A DNA stretch of 64,000 nt from Geodermatophilus sp. TF02-6 (GTDB taxonomy: Bacteria; Actinomycetota; Actinomycetes; Mycobacteriales; Geodermatophilaceae), in NCBI RefSeq assembly GCF_003319115.1, contig NZ_QOHF01000002.1:186001-250000 (forward strand). Reading direction: 5' to 3'. A program made the translations under genes and the position numbers. Below, piece after piece: positions 1 through 10,816 of this stretch (position 1 is the first letter of the stretch; each line of letters begins with the position of its first letter). The notes under the pieces were generated by a model. The model did no database searches. It was not told the origin of the DNA and worked only from the letters and a program-made list of their open reading frames with translations.

Positions 1-803
1 TGGTCGGGCTTGCCGTCGTGGATGGCCCGGAACACCGTCTCGATCGACTTGGCCTGGCCCTGCGCCCGCAGGAACAGCGCCGCCCGCTCGCCCTCGGCCC
101 GCAGGATCCGGCTCTGCCGCTCGGCCTCGGCCTCCAGGATCGCCGACTGCTTGTTGCCCTCCGCGGACAGGATCGCCGCGGCCTTCTGCCCCTCGGCGGT
201 GGTGATCGCCGACTGCCGCTGGCCCTCGGCCTGCAGGATGATGGCGCGCTTGTCGCGGTCGGCGCGCATCTGCTTCTCCATCGAGTCCTGGATGGACGGC
301 GGCGGGTCGATGGCCTTGATCTCCACCCGGGCCACCCGCAGCCCCCACGGGCCGGTGGTGCCGTCGAGGACCTCGCGCAGCTGGCTGTTGATCCCGTCGC
401 GGCCGGTCAGCGCCCCTTCGAGGTTGAGCCCGCCGACCACGTTGCGCAGCGTCGTGGTGGTCAGCTGCTCCATGCCGGTGATGTAGTTCGCGATGCCGTA
501 CACCGCCAGGCGCGGGTCGGTCACCTGGAAGTAGACGACGGTGTCGATGCCGACCTGCAGGTTGTCGGCGGTGATCACCGGCTGCGGCGGGAACGAGATC
601 ACCTGCTCGCGCAGGTCGATGGTGGCCCGCACCCGGTCGATGAACGGCACGAGGACGGACAGGCCCGGCGACAGCGTGCGGCTGTAGCGGCCCAGCCGCT
701 CGACGACCTTGGCCTGCGCCTGCGGCACGATCGTCACGCTCTTCGCGACGACGACCACCACCAGCAGGGCGATCACGATGAGGGCGATCAGTGCGGGCGT
801 CAC
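1..803 (-). CDS. SPFH/Band 7 (stomatin-like) membrane protein, 3' end cut by window
   Basis: Membrane-anchored SPFH protein thought to organise membrane microdomains. The GTG start at 803 follows GGGAGG with a 7-nt gap. Residues 4-20 form one hydrophobic N-terminal anchor. The Band 7 domain follows (about 25-190, with the hallmark VVERLGRYSRTLSPGL early on). From about residue 180 an Ala/Glu/Gln/Arg-rich stretch with repeated AEGQ/AEGE/EAE units predicts a long coiled coil. The gene runs off the left edge, so only 267 residues are visible. It lies 92 nt downstream of an NfeD-like gene on the same strand, the usual SPFH/NfeD pairing (Rv1487-Rv1488 order in mycobacteria). Family assignment is firm; the precise role is unknown. 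Confidence 0.9.
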   Translation of the reverse strand, partial: MTPALIALIVIALLVVVVVAKSVTIVPQAQAKVVERLGRYSRTLSPGLSVLVPFIDRVRATIDLREQVISFPPQPVITADNLQVGIDTVVYFQVTDPRLAVYGIANYITGMEQLTTTTLRNVVGGLNLEGALTGRDGINSQLREVLDGTTGPWGLRVARVEIKAIDPPPSIQDSMEKQMRADRDKRAIILQAEGQRQSAITTAEGQKAAAILSAEGNKQSAILEAEAERQSRILRAEGERAALFLRAQGQAKSIETVFRAIHDGKPD

Positions 804-895
804 GGGAACGCCTCCCTTCTCCGGGGTCCGCCCTCGATACTCCCCCTCCCTGGGCGCCGCCCGGTGGGGGCGCGTCGCGGGATCACCCCGCGGGG

Positions 896-1339
896 TCAGT
901 CCAGCTCGAGGGCGTCCCCGACGACGGCGGTGGCGCCGTCCACCTGCAGGATCCGCACGGTCGAGCCCACCGCGAACGTCTCGCCGCCGTACTGGCTGCG
1001 CGCGCTCCACTCGTCGGCGCCCAGGCGGATGCGCCCGCCGTGCCCGTCGACCGGCTGGGTCACCCTCGCCGTCCGGCCGATCAGCGCGGCGACGCCGTCG
1101 AGCTGCAGCGGGGTGCGCTGGGTGAGGTGGCGCCTGGCCACCGGGCGGACCAGCGCCAGCAGCACCGCGGAGACGACGATGAAGCCGACCAGCTGCAGGA
1201 CGACCGGGCCGCCGAGCAGGGCGACGCCCAGGCCGCCCAGCGCGCCCCCGGCGAACATCAGCAGGACGAAGTCGCCGCTGGCCGTCTCCCCCGCGGCGAA
1301 CAGGCCCGACGCGATGAGCCACAGCACCCAGGCGTCCAC
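896..1339 (-). CDS. NfeD-like membrane protein
   Basis: Short NfeD protein of 147 residues, partner of the SPFH protein encoded next. I chose GTG at 1339 because GGGAGG lies 8 nt upstream and the protein then opens with a hydrophobic helix; a longer frame exists upstream but its extra residues are Arg/Pro-rich and look non-coding. Three hydrophobic segments occur at about residues 2-20, 26-44 and 47-65. A soluble beta-rich OB-fold-like domain (about 80-145) contains the typical GRTARV...QPVDGHGGRI region. It lacks the serine protease domain of long NfeD proteins. Its function is probably to assemble with the SPFH scaffold. Confidence 0.88.
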   Translation of the reverse strand: MDAWVLWLIASGLFAAGETASGDFVLLMFAGGALGGLGVALLGGPVVLQLVGFIVVSAVLLALVRPVARRHLTQRTPLQLDGVAALIGRTARVTQPVDGHGGRIRLGADEWSARSQYGGETFAVGSTVRILQVDGATAVVGDALELD

Positions 1340-1436
1340 GACCCGATCCTCCCAGAACCGGCCGGGCGCTGATCGGTCGCGGCGTCCCCGGGACGGGGTG
1401 CGGACGCCGGGTGGCGTCCCGACATAACCTCGCCGG

Positions 1437-2174
1437 GTGCGCGACCTCCCCGCCGGCCGGTTCGCGGTCTGGGCGACCGCCTGGCTCACCGGCCGCACCT
1501 CCTACGACGACGCCCTCGACGCGCTGCTCGTCGACACCGCGCACCGGGTGGCCGGCCTGCCCGGCACCGACGAGGCCGTTCCGCTCGGCTGGGCCCTCTC
1601 CGCGCTGCGCAGCGCCGGCGAGCGCCGCGTCCGGCTGGTGCTGCCGGTGCCCGGCGACGTGCGCGGGCTGCCGCGGGCGCCCGGCCTGACCGAAGCGGCG
1701 CTGGAGGCCGAGCAGGCCGCCGTCGGCGAGACGCTGGCCCTGGTGCCCGAGGCGCTGGGGCCGGAGGCGGTGCAGTGGACCGCGTTCGACCTGACCGGCG
1801 CCCCGCCCGTGCCGCCGCCGGCCGAGGGCCCGCTGCGGGCGGTGTCGGGCGCCCTGGACCTCGCCGTCGCCGATGCGGCCCGCACGCTGGCCGAGCTCGA
1901 CCTGGCGCGCTGGCACCCCGAGGTGCCGGCGCTGCTGGCCGGCCTGACCCAGGCGGCGCACGTGCCGGGGATGCCGCCTGGCACCGACCCGCTGGCGCTG
2001 TCGCTGCTGGCCCGGGCGCAGCGGCTGGCGAGGGTGCTCGACCTGGCGCTCTCCGACGCGCCCGGCGGTGCGGTGACCCACCGCCAGGCGGCCGCCCGCG
2101 ACGACGCCCTGCGCCCGCTGGCCGAGGCCGTGCGCGAGGCGACCACCGCCGCCTACAACGCCGTCCCGCGATGA
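1437..2174 (+). CDS. Conserved actinobacterial protein of unknown function (Rv1486c-like by position)
   Basis: Protein of 245 residues beginning at GTG 1437. It is Ala/Leu-rich but soluble, with no signal peptide, membrane helix or recognisable catalytic motif; predicted mostly helical. It is transcribed divergently from nfeD (97 nt apart) and convergently with hemH. Position and orientation relative to hemH and nfeD match Rv1486c of M. tuberculosis, so I take it as that conserved unknown; this rests on synteny, not alignment. The stop codon sits inside a direct duplication: the 17-mer CCGTCCCGCGATGACAC begins at 2161 and recurs at 2178. Confidence 0.75.
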   Translation: MRDLPAGRFAVWATAWLTGRTSYDDALDALLVDTAHRVAGLPGTDEAVPLGWALSALRSAGERRVRLVLPVPGDVRGLPRAPGLTEAALEAEQAAVGETLALVPEALGPEAVQWTAFDLTGAPPVPPPAEGPLRAVSGALDLAVADAARTLAELDLARWHPEVPALLAGLTQAAHVPGMPPGTDPLALSLLARAQRLARVLDLALSDAPGGAVTHRQAAARDDALRPLAEAVREATTAAYNAVPR

Positions 2175-2197
2175 CACCGTCCCGCGATGACACCGTC

Positions 2198-2258
2198 GTG
2201 ATCATCGGTGGGTGGCTGCCCACTTCGGCGTGGCGGGCCGCCAGACGCCGATGATCAC
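2198..2258. terminator. Convergent-gene hairpin
   Basis: Perfect 11-bp inverted repeat, GTGATCATCGG at 2198-2208 and CCGATGATCAC at 2248-2258, with further GC-rich pairing possible inside. It lies between the convergent 1437 gene and hemH and overlaps the hemH stop codon, so it could end transcription from both sides. No T-run follows, as is usual in high-GC actinobacteria. Confidence 0.6.
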
Positions 2259-3391
2259 CGCCGAGGGGGCCGCGCCGTGAAACAGCAACTGGCCGGGCAG
2301 TTGGTGCCCAACCGGGGCGGCGTCCCGGCCCGCCGCTCCTCGAGCAGCTCGCGGACCATCGCCACGAACGCCGGGTGCGTCCCCGCGGTCGCCGCCCGGA
2401 CGAAGGCCAGCCCGAGTTCCTCGGCCGTCTCCCTGGCCTCGGTGTCGAGGTCCCAGACCACCTCGACGTGGTCGCTGACGAACCCGATCGGGAAGACCAC
2501 GACCGCCGCCTCCCCCGCGGCGGCCAGCGCGCGCAGGTGGTCGTTGACGTCCGGCTCCAGCCACGGCACGGACGGCGGCCCGCTGCGCGACTGCCACACC
2601 AGGTCGAACTCGCGGCCCGGCGCCACCGCGTCGACCACCAGCCGGGCCGAGCGCAGCAGCTCCTCCTGGTACGCCCCGCCCGATGGCCCGGCGACGGCGG
2701 CCATCGCGTCCGGGATGCTGTGCGCGGTGGCGACCAGCCGAGCGGTGTCGCGGACGTCCTCGGGCAGGGACGCCAGCGCGGCGGCGAGCGCGTCGGCGTT
2801 GGCCCGCACGAAGCCGGGGTGGTCGCCGTAGTGCGGCAGCTTCTCCGCCGTCGGCCCGCCGCCGGGCGCCACCCCGGTCAGCACCGAGCGGGCCCGGGCG
2901 ACGTCCTCGTGGTACTGCCGGCAGCCCGACCAGGAGGCGAAGCCGGACGTCGGGAACACGTAGACGTGCTCGATGCCGTCGTCGGCCATCTGCGCCCAGA
3001 CGTGCTCGACGTAGGGCGCCCAGTTGCGGTTGCCCCAGTAGACGGCCACGTCGGTGCCGGCGGCTGCCAGCTCCTTCTCGACCGCGGCGGTCAGCGCCCG
3101 GTTCTGCTCGTTGATCGGGCTGACCCCGCCGAGGTGCCGGTAGTGCTCGGCGACGTCGAGCAGCCGCTCCCGCGGGATGCCGCGGCCCCGGGTGACGTTC
3201 TCCAGGAAGGGCATGACGTCGTCCGGGCCCTCGGGGCCACCGAAGCCGAGGACCAGCAGCGCCTCCCGGCGTCCGGGCGGCGGCGGGTCGGCGGACGGCG
3301 GCGTCCCGCCGTTGTTGCGGACGGCCAGGGAGGGGTCCTCGTCGGGGCGCTGGTCCGCGGGGGTGATGTCGACGTCGGTCGTGAGCGGCAC
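2255..3391 (-). CDS. hemH: Ferrochelatase (coproporphyrin/protoporphyrin type)
   Basis: Inserts ferrous iron into porphyrin; in actinobacteria the substrate is usually coproporphyrin III (also named CpfC). The protein has 378 residues. Family signatures seen: LVLGFGGPEGPDDVMPFLENV near residue 50, the metal-binding His in VATAHSIPD, and the conserved Glu in SDHVEVVWDLD. A Cys in SGCRQYHED plus C365, C369 and C370 in the tail NCPASCC fit the [2Fe-2S] cluster known in actinobacterial enzymes. The first ~40 residues are a Pro/Asp-rich extension. GTG 3391 has AGGAGG almost touching it, an unusually short gap. It is last in fabG-fabI-hemH, the same order as mabA-inhA-hemZ in mycobacteria. Confidence 0.95.
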   Translation of the reverse strand: MPLTTDVDITPADQRPDEDPSLAVRNNGGTPPSADPPPPGRREALLVLGFGGPEGPDDVMPFLENVTRGRGIPRERLLDVAEHYRHLGGVSPINEQNRALTAAVEKELAAAGTDVAVYWGNRNWAPYVEHVWAQMADDGIEHVYVFPTSGFASWSGCRQYHEDVARARSVLTGVAPGGGPTAEKLPHYGDHPGFVRANADALAAALASLPEDVRDTARLVATAHSIPDAMAAVAGPSGGAYQEELLRSARLVVDAVAPGREFDLVWQSRSGPPSVPWLEPDVNDHLRALAAAGEAAVVVFPIGFVSDHVEVVWDLDTEARETAEELGLAFVRAATAGTHPAFVAMVRELLEERRAGTPPRLGTNCPASCCFTARPPRR

Positions 3392-3465
3392 GCCTCCTCT
3401 TCTACCCCAGGACGGCGGCGGATGCGGTCGGGCGCCGGACGATGCGGGTCACACGCCGGCGGCCC

Positions 3466-3497
3466 TACACCCCGACGGCCCTACACCCCCACCGCGT
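3466..3497. repeat. Tandem duplication across the fabI stop codon
   Basis: GGCCCTACACCCC occurs twice in tandem (period 16). The complement contains the fabI stop TAG in the right-hand copy, so the stop context GGGGTGTAGGGCC is duplicated just downstream. Confidence 0.7.
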
Positions 3498-4251
3498 GGA
3501 AGCCCCCGTCCACGTGCAGGATCTCCCCGGTGGTGGCCGGGAACCAGTCCGACAGCAGGGCGACGACGGCCTTGCCCGCCGGTTCGGTGTCGGTGACCGA
3601 CCAGCCCAGCGGGGCGCGGGCCTCCCACGCCTCCTCGAACTGCGAGCTGCCCGGGATCGACCGCATCGCCATGCTGCGCAGCGGGCCGGCCGCGACCAGG
3701 TTCACCCGGATCCCCTCGGGGCCCAGCTCGCGAGCGAGGTAGCGGGAGGTGGACTCCAGCGCCGCCTTGGCCGCGCCCATCCAGCCGTAGACCGGCCACG
3801 CGACGCTGGCGTCGAAGGTGAGGCCGACGACCGAGGCCCGGTCGCCGAACAGCGGGCGGCAGGCCTGGGTGAGCGAGGCCATCGACCAGCTCGACACCTG
3901 GAACGCCGTCGCCGCGTGCTCCCAGGCGACCCCGGGGAAGCCGTCGCCCATCGCCTCCTGCGGGGCGAAGCCGATCGAGTGGACGACGCCGTCGAGGCCG
4001 TCGACGTGCTCGCGCAGCCGGTCGGCCAGCGTCGCCAGGTGCTCGGTGTCCGTGACGTCGAGCTCGACGACCGGAGCCTCGGCCGGCAGCCGCTTGGCGA
4101 TCCGCTGGCACAGCGACAGGGCACGACCGAAGTTGGAAAGGACGACGGTGGCGCCCTGCTCCTGCGCGATCCGGGCGGTCGCGTAGGCGATGGACGCCTC
4201 GGTGAGGACGCCGGTGACCAGGACGTTCTTCCCCTCCAGGATGCCGCTCAT
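3481..4251 (-). CDS. fabI: Enoyl-[acyl-carrier-protein] reductase, InhA/FabI type
   Basis: NADH-dependent enoyl-ACP reductase, last step of each FAS-II cycle; cytosolic, tetrameric in the family. 256 residues starting MSGILEGKNVLVTG. The InhA/FabI-specific cofactor motif with Ser (GVLTEASIAYATA) is present near residues 14-26, and the catalytic Tyr-x6-Lys is seen in YGWMGAAKAALES. The C-terminal TGEILHVDGG is intact. It lies 58 nt after fabG and 89 nt before hemH in one transcription unit, matching the fabG1-inhA operon. In mycobacteria this enzyme is the isoniazid target; whether this host makes mycolate-like lipids cannot be told here. Confidence 0.95.
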   Translation of the reverse strand: MSGILEGKNVLVTGVLTEASIAYATARIAQEQGATVVLSNFGRALSLCQRIAKRLPAEAPVVELDVTDTEHLATLADRLREHVDGLDGVVHSIGFAPQEAMGDGFPGVAWEHAATAFQVSSWSMASLTQACRPLFGDRASVVGLTFDASVAWPVYGWMGAAKAALESTSRYLARELGPEGIRVNLVAAGPLRSMAMRSIPGSSQFEEAWEARAPLGWSVTDTEPAGKAVVALLSDWFPATTGEILHVDGGFHAVGV

Positions 4252-4301
4252 CGGTACCCCACCCCGAGTCCCGGGATGACGGGGACAGCCCCCCAGCCGA
4301 A

Positions 4302-6716
<2,415 letters not shown>

Positions 6717-6751
6717 GAACGGACCCCTCCCGGGCCGGCCGGAGACCCCCC

Positions 6752-7926
6752 ATGGACTTCACCCTGCCCGACACCGCCCTCGTCGTGCGCGACGGAGTGC
6801 GCGCCGTCGGGGCCCGGTACGACCACGCGTACTGGTCCCGGTGCGAGGACGAGCACCGCTTCCCCGCCGAGGCCTGGCGCGACCTGGCCGACGGCGGATG
6901 GATCGGGCGTCGGTCCCGCAGGAGTACGGCGGGGGTGGCCAGGGGATGCTGGAGCTCGCGGTGGCCTGCGAGACGCTCGCCGCCTCCGGCGGTACGGCTG
7001 GCATCTTCCTGTACATCCTCACGCCCGGCTTCGGGGCGATGACGCTGGCTCGGCACGGCACCGCGGAGCAGGAGGCGATCCTGCCCGGCGTCGCCACTGG
7101 CGACGTCCAGTTCTGCCTGGCGCTCACCGAGCCGGACGCCGGCAGCGACGCCCTCGAGATCACGACGGCCGCCCGGCGCGACGGCTCCGACTTCCTGCTG
7201 CACGGGCAGAAGGTGTGGATCTCGGGGATCGAGAACGCGGACTGGATGATCGCCGTCACCCGGACGACGCCCGCCGCCGAGGCGCAGCCACGCACCTCCG
7301 GCTTCACCCTGTTCCTCGTCGACGTGACGGAGGCACTCGCCGCCGGCACGCTGACCTACACGCCCATCCCCAAGCTGGGCGGCAACGTCGTCACCTCGAG
7401 CCAGGTCTGGCTCGACGACGTCCGCGTGCCCGCCTCCCGGGTGCTGGGCGAGGTGGACCGCGGCTTCGAGGTGCTGTGGGACGTCCTCAACCCCGAACGG
7501 ATCCTGGCCGCCGCCGGAGGCGTCGGATCGGCCGAGGCATTGCTACGGGTGGCGTGCGACTACGCCCGGGAGCGACGGGTCTTCGGCCGGCCCATCGGGG
7601 CCAACCAGGCGGTCCAGTTCCCGCTCGCCCAGATCGAGGCCGAGACGGAGCTCGCCCGCTTGATGACTTGCAAGGCGGCGTGGCTGTTCGACCAGGGGCT
7701 GCCGTGCGGCACCGAGACGAACGTGGCCAAGCTGACCGGCGCCCAGGTGGCGTGGGAGGCGGCCGACCGGGCGTTCCAGGTCTTCGGTGGCATGGCCTAC
7801 AGCAAGGAGTTCCCGGTGGAACGCCTGTTCCGCGATGCGCGGATCGGCAAGAACATCCCGGTCGCCGAGGAACTGGTCCTCGCCCACATCGGCACGCAGG
7901 TGCTGGGCCTGCCGCGCAGCTACTGA
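6752..7926 (+). pseudogene. Acyl-CoA dehydrogenase, interrupted by a 1-nt frameshift
   Basis: FAD-dependent acyl-CoA dehydrogenase of about 390 residues if repaired. The first part (ATG 6752, GGAG 7 nt upstream) reads MDFTLPDTALVV... through DGGWIG. Homology then continues in the next frame as ASVPQEYGGGGQGMLELAV. One extra G in the GGG at 6905-6907 would restore the frame. Downstream features are intact: substrate/FAD loop ALTEPDAGSDA, KVWISG, RVFGRPIGANQAV and the C-terminal QVFGGMAYSKEFPVERLFRDARIG. An ATG at 6898 could give an N-terminally truncated product. It may be a true pseudogene or a base missed in a G run; the rest shows no decay, favouring a recent event or an error. Confidence 0.85.
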
Positions 7927-8015
7927 ACGTCCCGGGTCCTCCGCCGCACCCCCGCGGCCCAAAGCAGAACGCACGTCGGCGGGGGTTCGATGTCGCCGGC
8001 CCCGCCGACGGAACA

Positions 8016-9851
8016 TCAGCGGAACGCCAGGCCCTCGAACTCACCGGACGTGCGCCAGTCGTCGATCATCCCGAAGAAGGCCGTGGCGCCCAGCGGGTAG
8101 CCGACGTTCAGGCGTTCGGCAAGGCCGATCTCCTGGCCCTCGTTGTTGTAGTAGCCGGGCGTGCAGTCCGGCCTCCCGAACGGCACGCCGTCCCGGAGGA
8201 GCATCTCGACCCACCCCGTCTGAGCCTCGTCCGTCACCTCCACCGCCCGGGCGCCCTCGGCCACGGCATGGCAGACGATCGCGGCGATGGTCTGGGCCGA
8301 CTCCGCGAAGCCGTGCGGCACGTTGGAGCCCAGGAAGGCGCCCTGCAGCAGCTGCACGATGAACAGGTTCGGAAGCCCGTGGACGTGCATGCCGTGCAGG
8401 GTGCGCATGCCGTCGGCCCACGCCTTCGACAGCGTCACGCCATCCCGTCCGGTCACGTCGAAGCCGGCGCGCTGGGTGTAGTCGGTGGCGTACTCGAAGC
8501 CCGACGCGTAGATCACGCAGTCCACCTCGTACTCGACGCCCCCCGCGACCACACCCCGCTCGGTGAGCCGCTCGACGCCCTTGCCGTCAGTGTCGATGAG
8601 GTGGGTGTTGTGCCGATTGAAGGCCTGCAGGTACTCATCGTGGAAGCCCGGACGCTTGCACAGCTGCGGATACCAGGGCTTGAGCTTCGCGGCCGTCTCC
8701 GGGTCGGTGACGACGTCGTCGACACGGCCGCGGATCTGCTCCATCTTGGCGATGTCCGCCTCCTCGACCGCTGCCATCATCCGCTCGACGCTGAACTCCT
8801 CCGGAGGGATGGCGGTGATGTTCGCGCGCATGCGCCGGCCCAGCTCGGTCCAACCGTCCTGGACGAGGTCCTCCACCTCGACGCCGGCCGGCGGCTGCCC
8901 GGTGAAGCCCTCCCAGTTCAGGGTGAAGTTCGCCAGCCAGCGCTTCTGCCACCCCGGCGTGGCGATCGACCGGTGCCACTCAGGATCGATGGGCCCGTTG
9001 CCGCGGACGTCAACCGCGGTCGGGGTGCGCTGGATGACGTACAGCTCCTGCGCGTCCCGGGCGAGCGCGGGCACGCACTGGAGGGAGGTGGCGCCCGTGC
9101 CGATGATCGCCACCTTCTTGTCGCGCAGCTTCTCCATGGGGGCGCCCGCGGGATCGCCGCCGGTGTAGGCGTAGTCCCACCGGCTCGAGTGGAATGAGTG
9201 ACCGGCGAACTCGTCCATGCCGGGGATGCCCGGGAGCTTTGGGACGTTGAGCGGCCCGATGCCCATCCCGGCGAACTGTGCGGTGAAGCGATCGCCGCGG
9301 TCGGTGCTGATGATCCAGCGTGCGGCATCCTCGTCCCAGACGAGCTCGGTCACCCCGGTGTGGAACAGGGCCTTCTCGTACAGGGAGTAGTGCCGGCCGA
9401 TCCGCCGGCAGTGCTCGAGGATCTCCGGACCGTGGGCGTACTTCTCGGTCGGGACGTAGCCGGTCTCCTCCAGGAGCGGCATGTAGATCAGCGACGCGGT
9501 GTCACACATGACGCCTGGGTACCGGTTCCAATACCAGGCACCGCCGAAGTCCCCCGCCTTGTCGATGATGCGGATGTCGTCGATGCCGGCCTCCTTGAGG
9601 CGGGCCCCGGCGGTGAGCCCCGCGAAGCCGCCACCGATGAACGCGAAGGTGACGTGGTCGGTGACCGGCTCGCGCTCGACGACCGGCTGGTGGGGGTCCT
9701 CGGCGAAATGAGCGAACCGGCCTGTCAGGCGGACGTACTGGTCGAGCCCGTCCGGCCGCAGGCGCTTGTCGCGCTCTTCTGCGTACTTGCGCCGCAGGCT
9801 GTCCTTGTCGACGGGTGCGACGAACGGGAGCGCGCTGGTGTCAGCGGACAT
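8016..9851 (-). CDS. Baeyer-Villiger-type flavin monooxygenase
   Basis: NADPH- and O2-dependent FAD monooxygenase that inserts oxygen next to a ketone, giving an ester or lactone. 611 residues; ATG 9851 preceded by GGAGAG. FAD motif GGGFAG at 73-78. The BVMO fingerprint F-x-G-x3-H-x3-W-D is intact (FAGHSFHSSRWD, 215-226). The NADPH motif GTGATS is at 251-256. An N-terminal extension of about 65 residues precedes the first Rossmann fold, as in several larger BVMOs. It follows an alpha/beta hydrolase gene by 32 nt on the same strand, suggesting co-transcription. The substrate is unknown. Confidence 0.92.
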   Translation of the reverse strand: MSADTSALPFVAPVDKDSLRRKYAEERDKRLRPDGLDQYVRLTGRFAHFAEDPHQPVVEREPVTDHVTFAFIGGGFAGLTAGARLKEAGIDDIRIIDKAGDFGGAWYWNRYPGVMCDTASLIYMPLLEETGYVPTEKYAHGPEILEHCRRIGRHYSLYEKALFHTGVTELVWDEDAARWIISTDRGDRFTAQFAGMGIGPLNVPKLPGIPGMDEFAGHSFHSSRWDYAYTGGDPAGAPMEKLRDKKVAIIGTGATSLQCVPALARDAQELYVIQRTPTAVDVRGNGPIDPEWHRSIATPGWQKRWLANFTLNWEGFTGQPPAGVEVEDLVQDGWTELGRRMRANITAIPPEEFSVERMMAAVEEADIAKMEQIRGRVDDVVTDPETAAKLKPWYPQLCKRPGFHDEYLQAFNRHNTHLIDTDGKGVERLTERGVVAGGVEYEVDCVIYASGFEYATDYTQRAGFDVTGRDGVTLSKAWADGMRTLHGMHVHGLPNLFIVQLLQGAFLGSNVPHGFAESAQTIAAIVCHAVAEGARAVEVTDEAQTGWVEMLLRDGVPFGRPDCTPGYYNNEGQEIGLAERLNVGYPLGATAFFGMIDDWRTSGEFEGLAFR

Positions 9852-9883
9852 GCTTTCTCTCCAGGTGGATCGGCGGGTGGCGA

Positions 9884-10678
9884 TCAGGCGGCGTCGAGGA
9901 AGCGGACGAGGTGCTCGGTGAAGGCGCCGGCCTGGTCGAGGTTCGACAGGTGGCCGGCGTCGTCGATGACGACGAGTTCTGCGCCCGGAACGGTCGAGGC
10001 GATCGTCTTGGAGTGCTCCGGCGGGGTCAGTGCGTCCTCGTCGCCGACCAGCACGAGGGTGGGAACGTCGATGCGGTGCAGCTCGTCGGTGAGATCGAGC
10101 TCAGCGATGGCCTGCAGCCCGATGTTGAAGGTGAGCGGATCCGTCGAGGAGAAGTTCTCCTCGAAGTCCCGGACGTAGCGACGGTTCTCCGCGACGGCCG
10201 CCCGGCTGAAGGTGGCGGGCATGAACGCGGTCGCCACCGCCGGCATCCCGTGAGCGACCGCGGCCGCTCCGGAGGCGGTCAGATCGGCCTTCATGTCCGC
10301 ATCTGCAGAGGAACTGGTGTCGGCCAGGACGAGGCTCGCGACGCGTTGGGGGGCGGTCAGCGCGACGGTCTGCGCGATCATGCCGCCCATCGACAGGCCG
10401 ACGATCGGTGCACGGCCGATGCCGAGCTCCGTCATGACCACGAGGACGTCACGCGCGTAGTCCGCAAGCGACATCCGCCCGTAGGTGCGGTCGGACCGCC
10501 CGAAGCCGCGGCTGTCGAGGGCCACGACCCGGTGGGTGGCCGCCAACGCCTCCAGCTGGGGAGCCCAGTTGCCGGCGTCTCCCCCGATGCCGTGCAGGAA
10601 GACGACGGGATCACCAGCCCCTCGATCGATGGCGTTGATACGGACCCCGCGAGCGCTGACGAGCACGGCTGCCCCCAC
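9884..10678 (-). CDS. Alpha/beta hydrolase (esterase/lactonase-like)
   Basis: 264-residue hydrolase resembling 3-oxoadipate enol-lactonases and carboxylesterases. Catalytic triad visible: nucleophile S96 in GLSMGG, acid D215 in VGDEDALTP, and H243 in DDAGHLSN; the oxyanion-hole HG is at 29-30. The start may be GTG 10678 or the in-frame GTG at 10666; no clear ribosome site is seen, and the operator at 10685-10700 ends only a few bases upstream, so the mRNA may be leaderless. First gene of a hydrolase-BVMO unit, divergent from tetR. A natural reading is that it cleaves the ester or lactone made by the BVMO. Confidence 0.88.
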   Translation of the reverse strand: MGAAVLVSARGVRINAIDRGAGDPVVFLHGIGGDAGNWAPQLEALAATHRVVALDSRGFGRSDRTYGRMSLADYARDVLVVMTELGIGRAPIVGLSMGGMIAQTVALTAPQRVASLVLADTSSSADADMKADLTASGAAAVAHGMPAVATAFMPATFSRAAVAENRRYVRDFEENFSSTDPLTFNIGLQAIAELDLTDELHRIDVPTLVLVGDEDALTPPEHSKTIASTVPGAELVVIDDAGHLSNLDQAGAFTEHLVRFLDAA

Positions 10679-10684
10679 TTAGAT

Positions 10685-10700
10685 TAGTAGGTACTTACTA
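10685..10700. promoter_or_regulatory. Palindromic TetR-type operator
   Basis: TAGTAGGTACTTACTA is a near-perfect 16-bp palindrome centred on GTAC, strikingly AT-rich for this genome. It lies between the divergent hydrolase and tetR genes, where an autoregulating TetR repressor would bind. Its position next to the hydrolase start would block transcription there. Confidence 0.75.
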
Positions 10701-10816
10701 GTCAATGATCGATGTCGTGTCAAGGCCCTCGCCGTCCCGTCGGAACCACGACCGGCACGTCAGCGCGCACTCGGCCGGTACGGTCTTCGCATGGACGTCG
10801 GGCTCGGGTACCTCGC

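Noticed and set aside
18..1427. Plus-strand frame over the SPFH and NfeD genes
   Set aside because: Both minus-strand genes have clear domains and ribosome sites; the plus frame is His/Arg/Asp-rich and featureless.
6898..7926. Treating the acyl-CoA dehydrogenase as a normal gene starting at ATG 6898
   Set aside because: It would lack about 50 conserved N-terminal residues that are present immediately upstream in the other frame.
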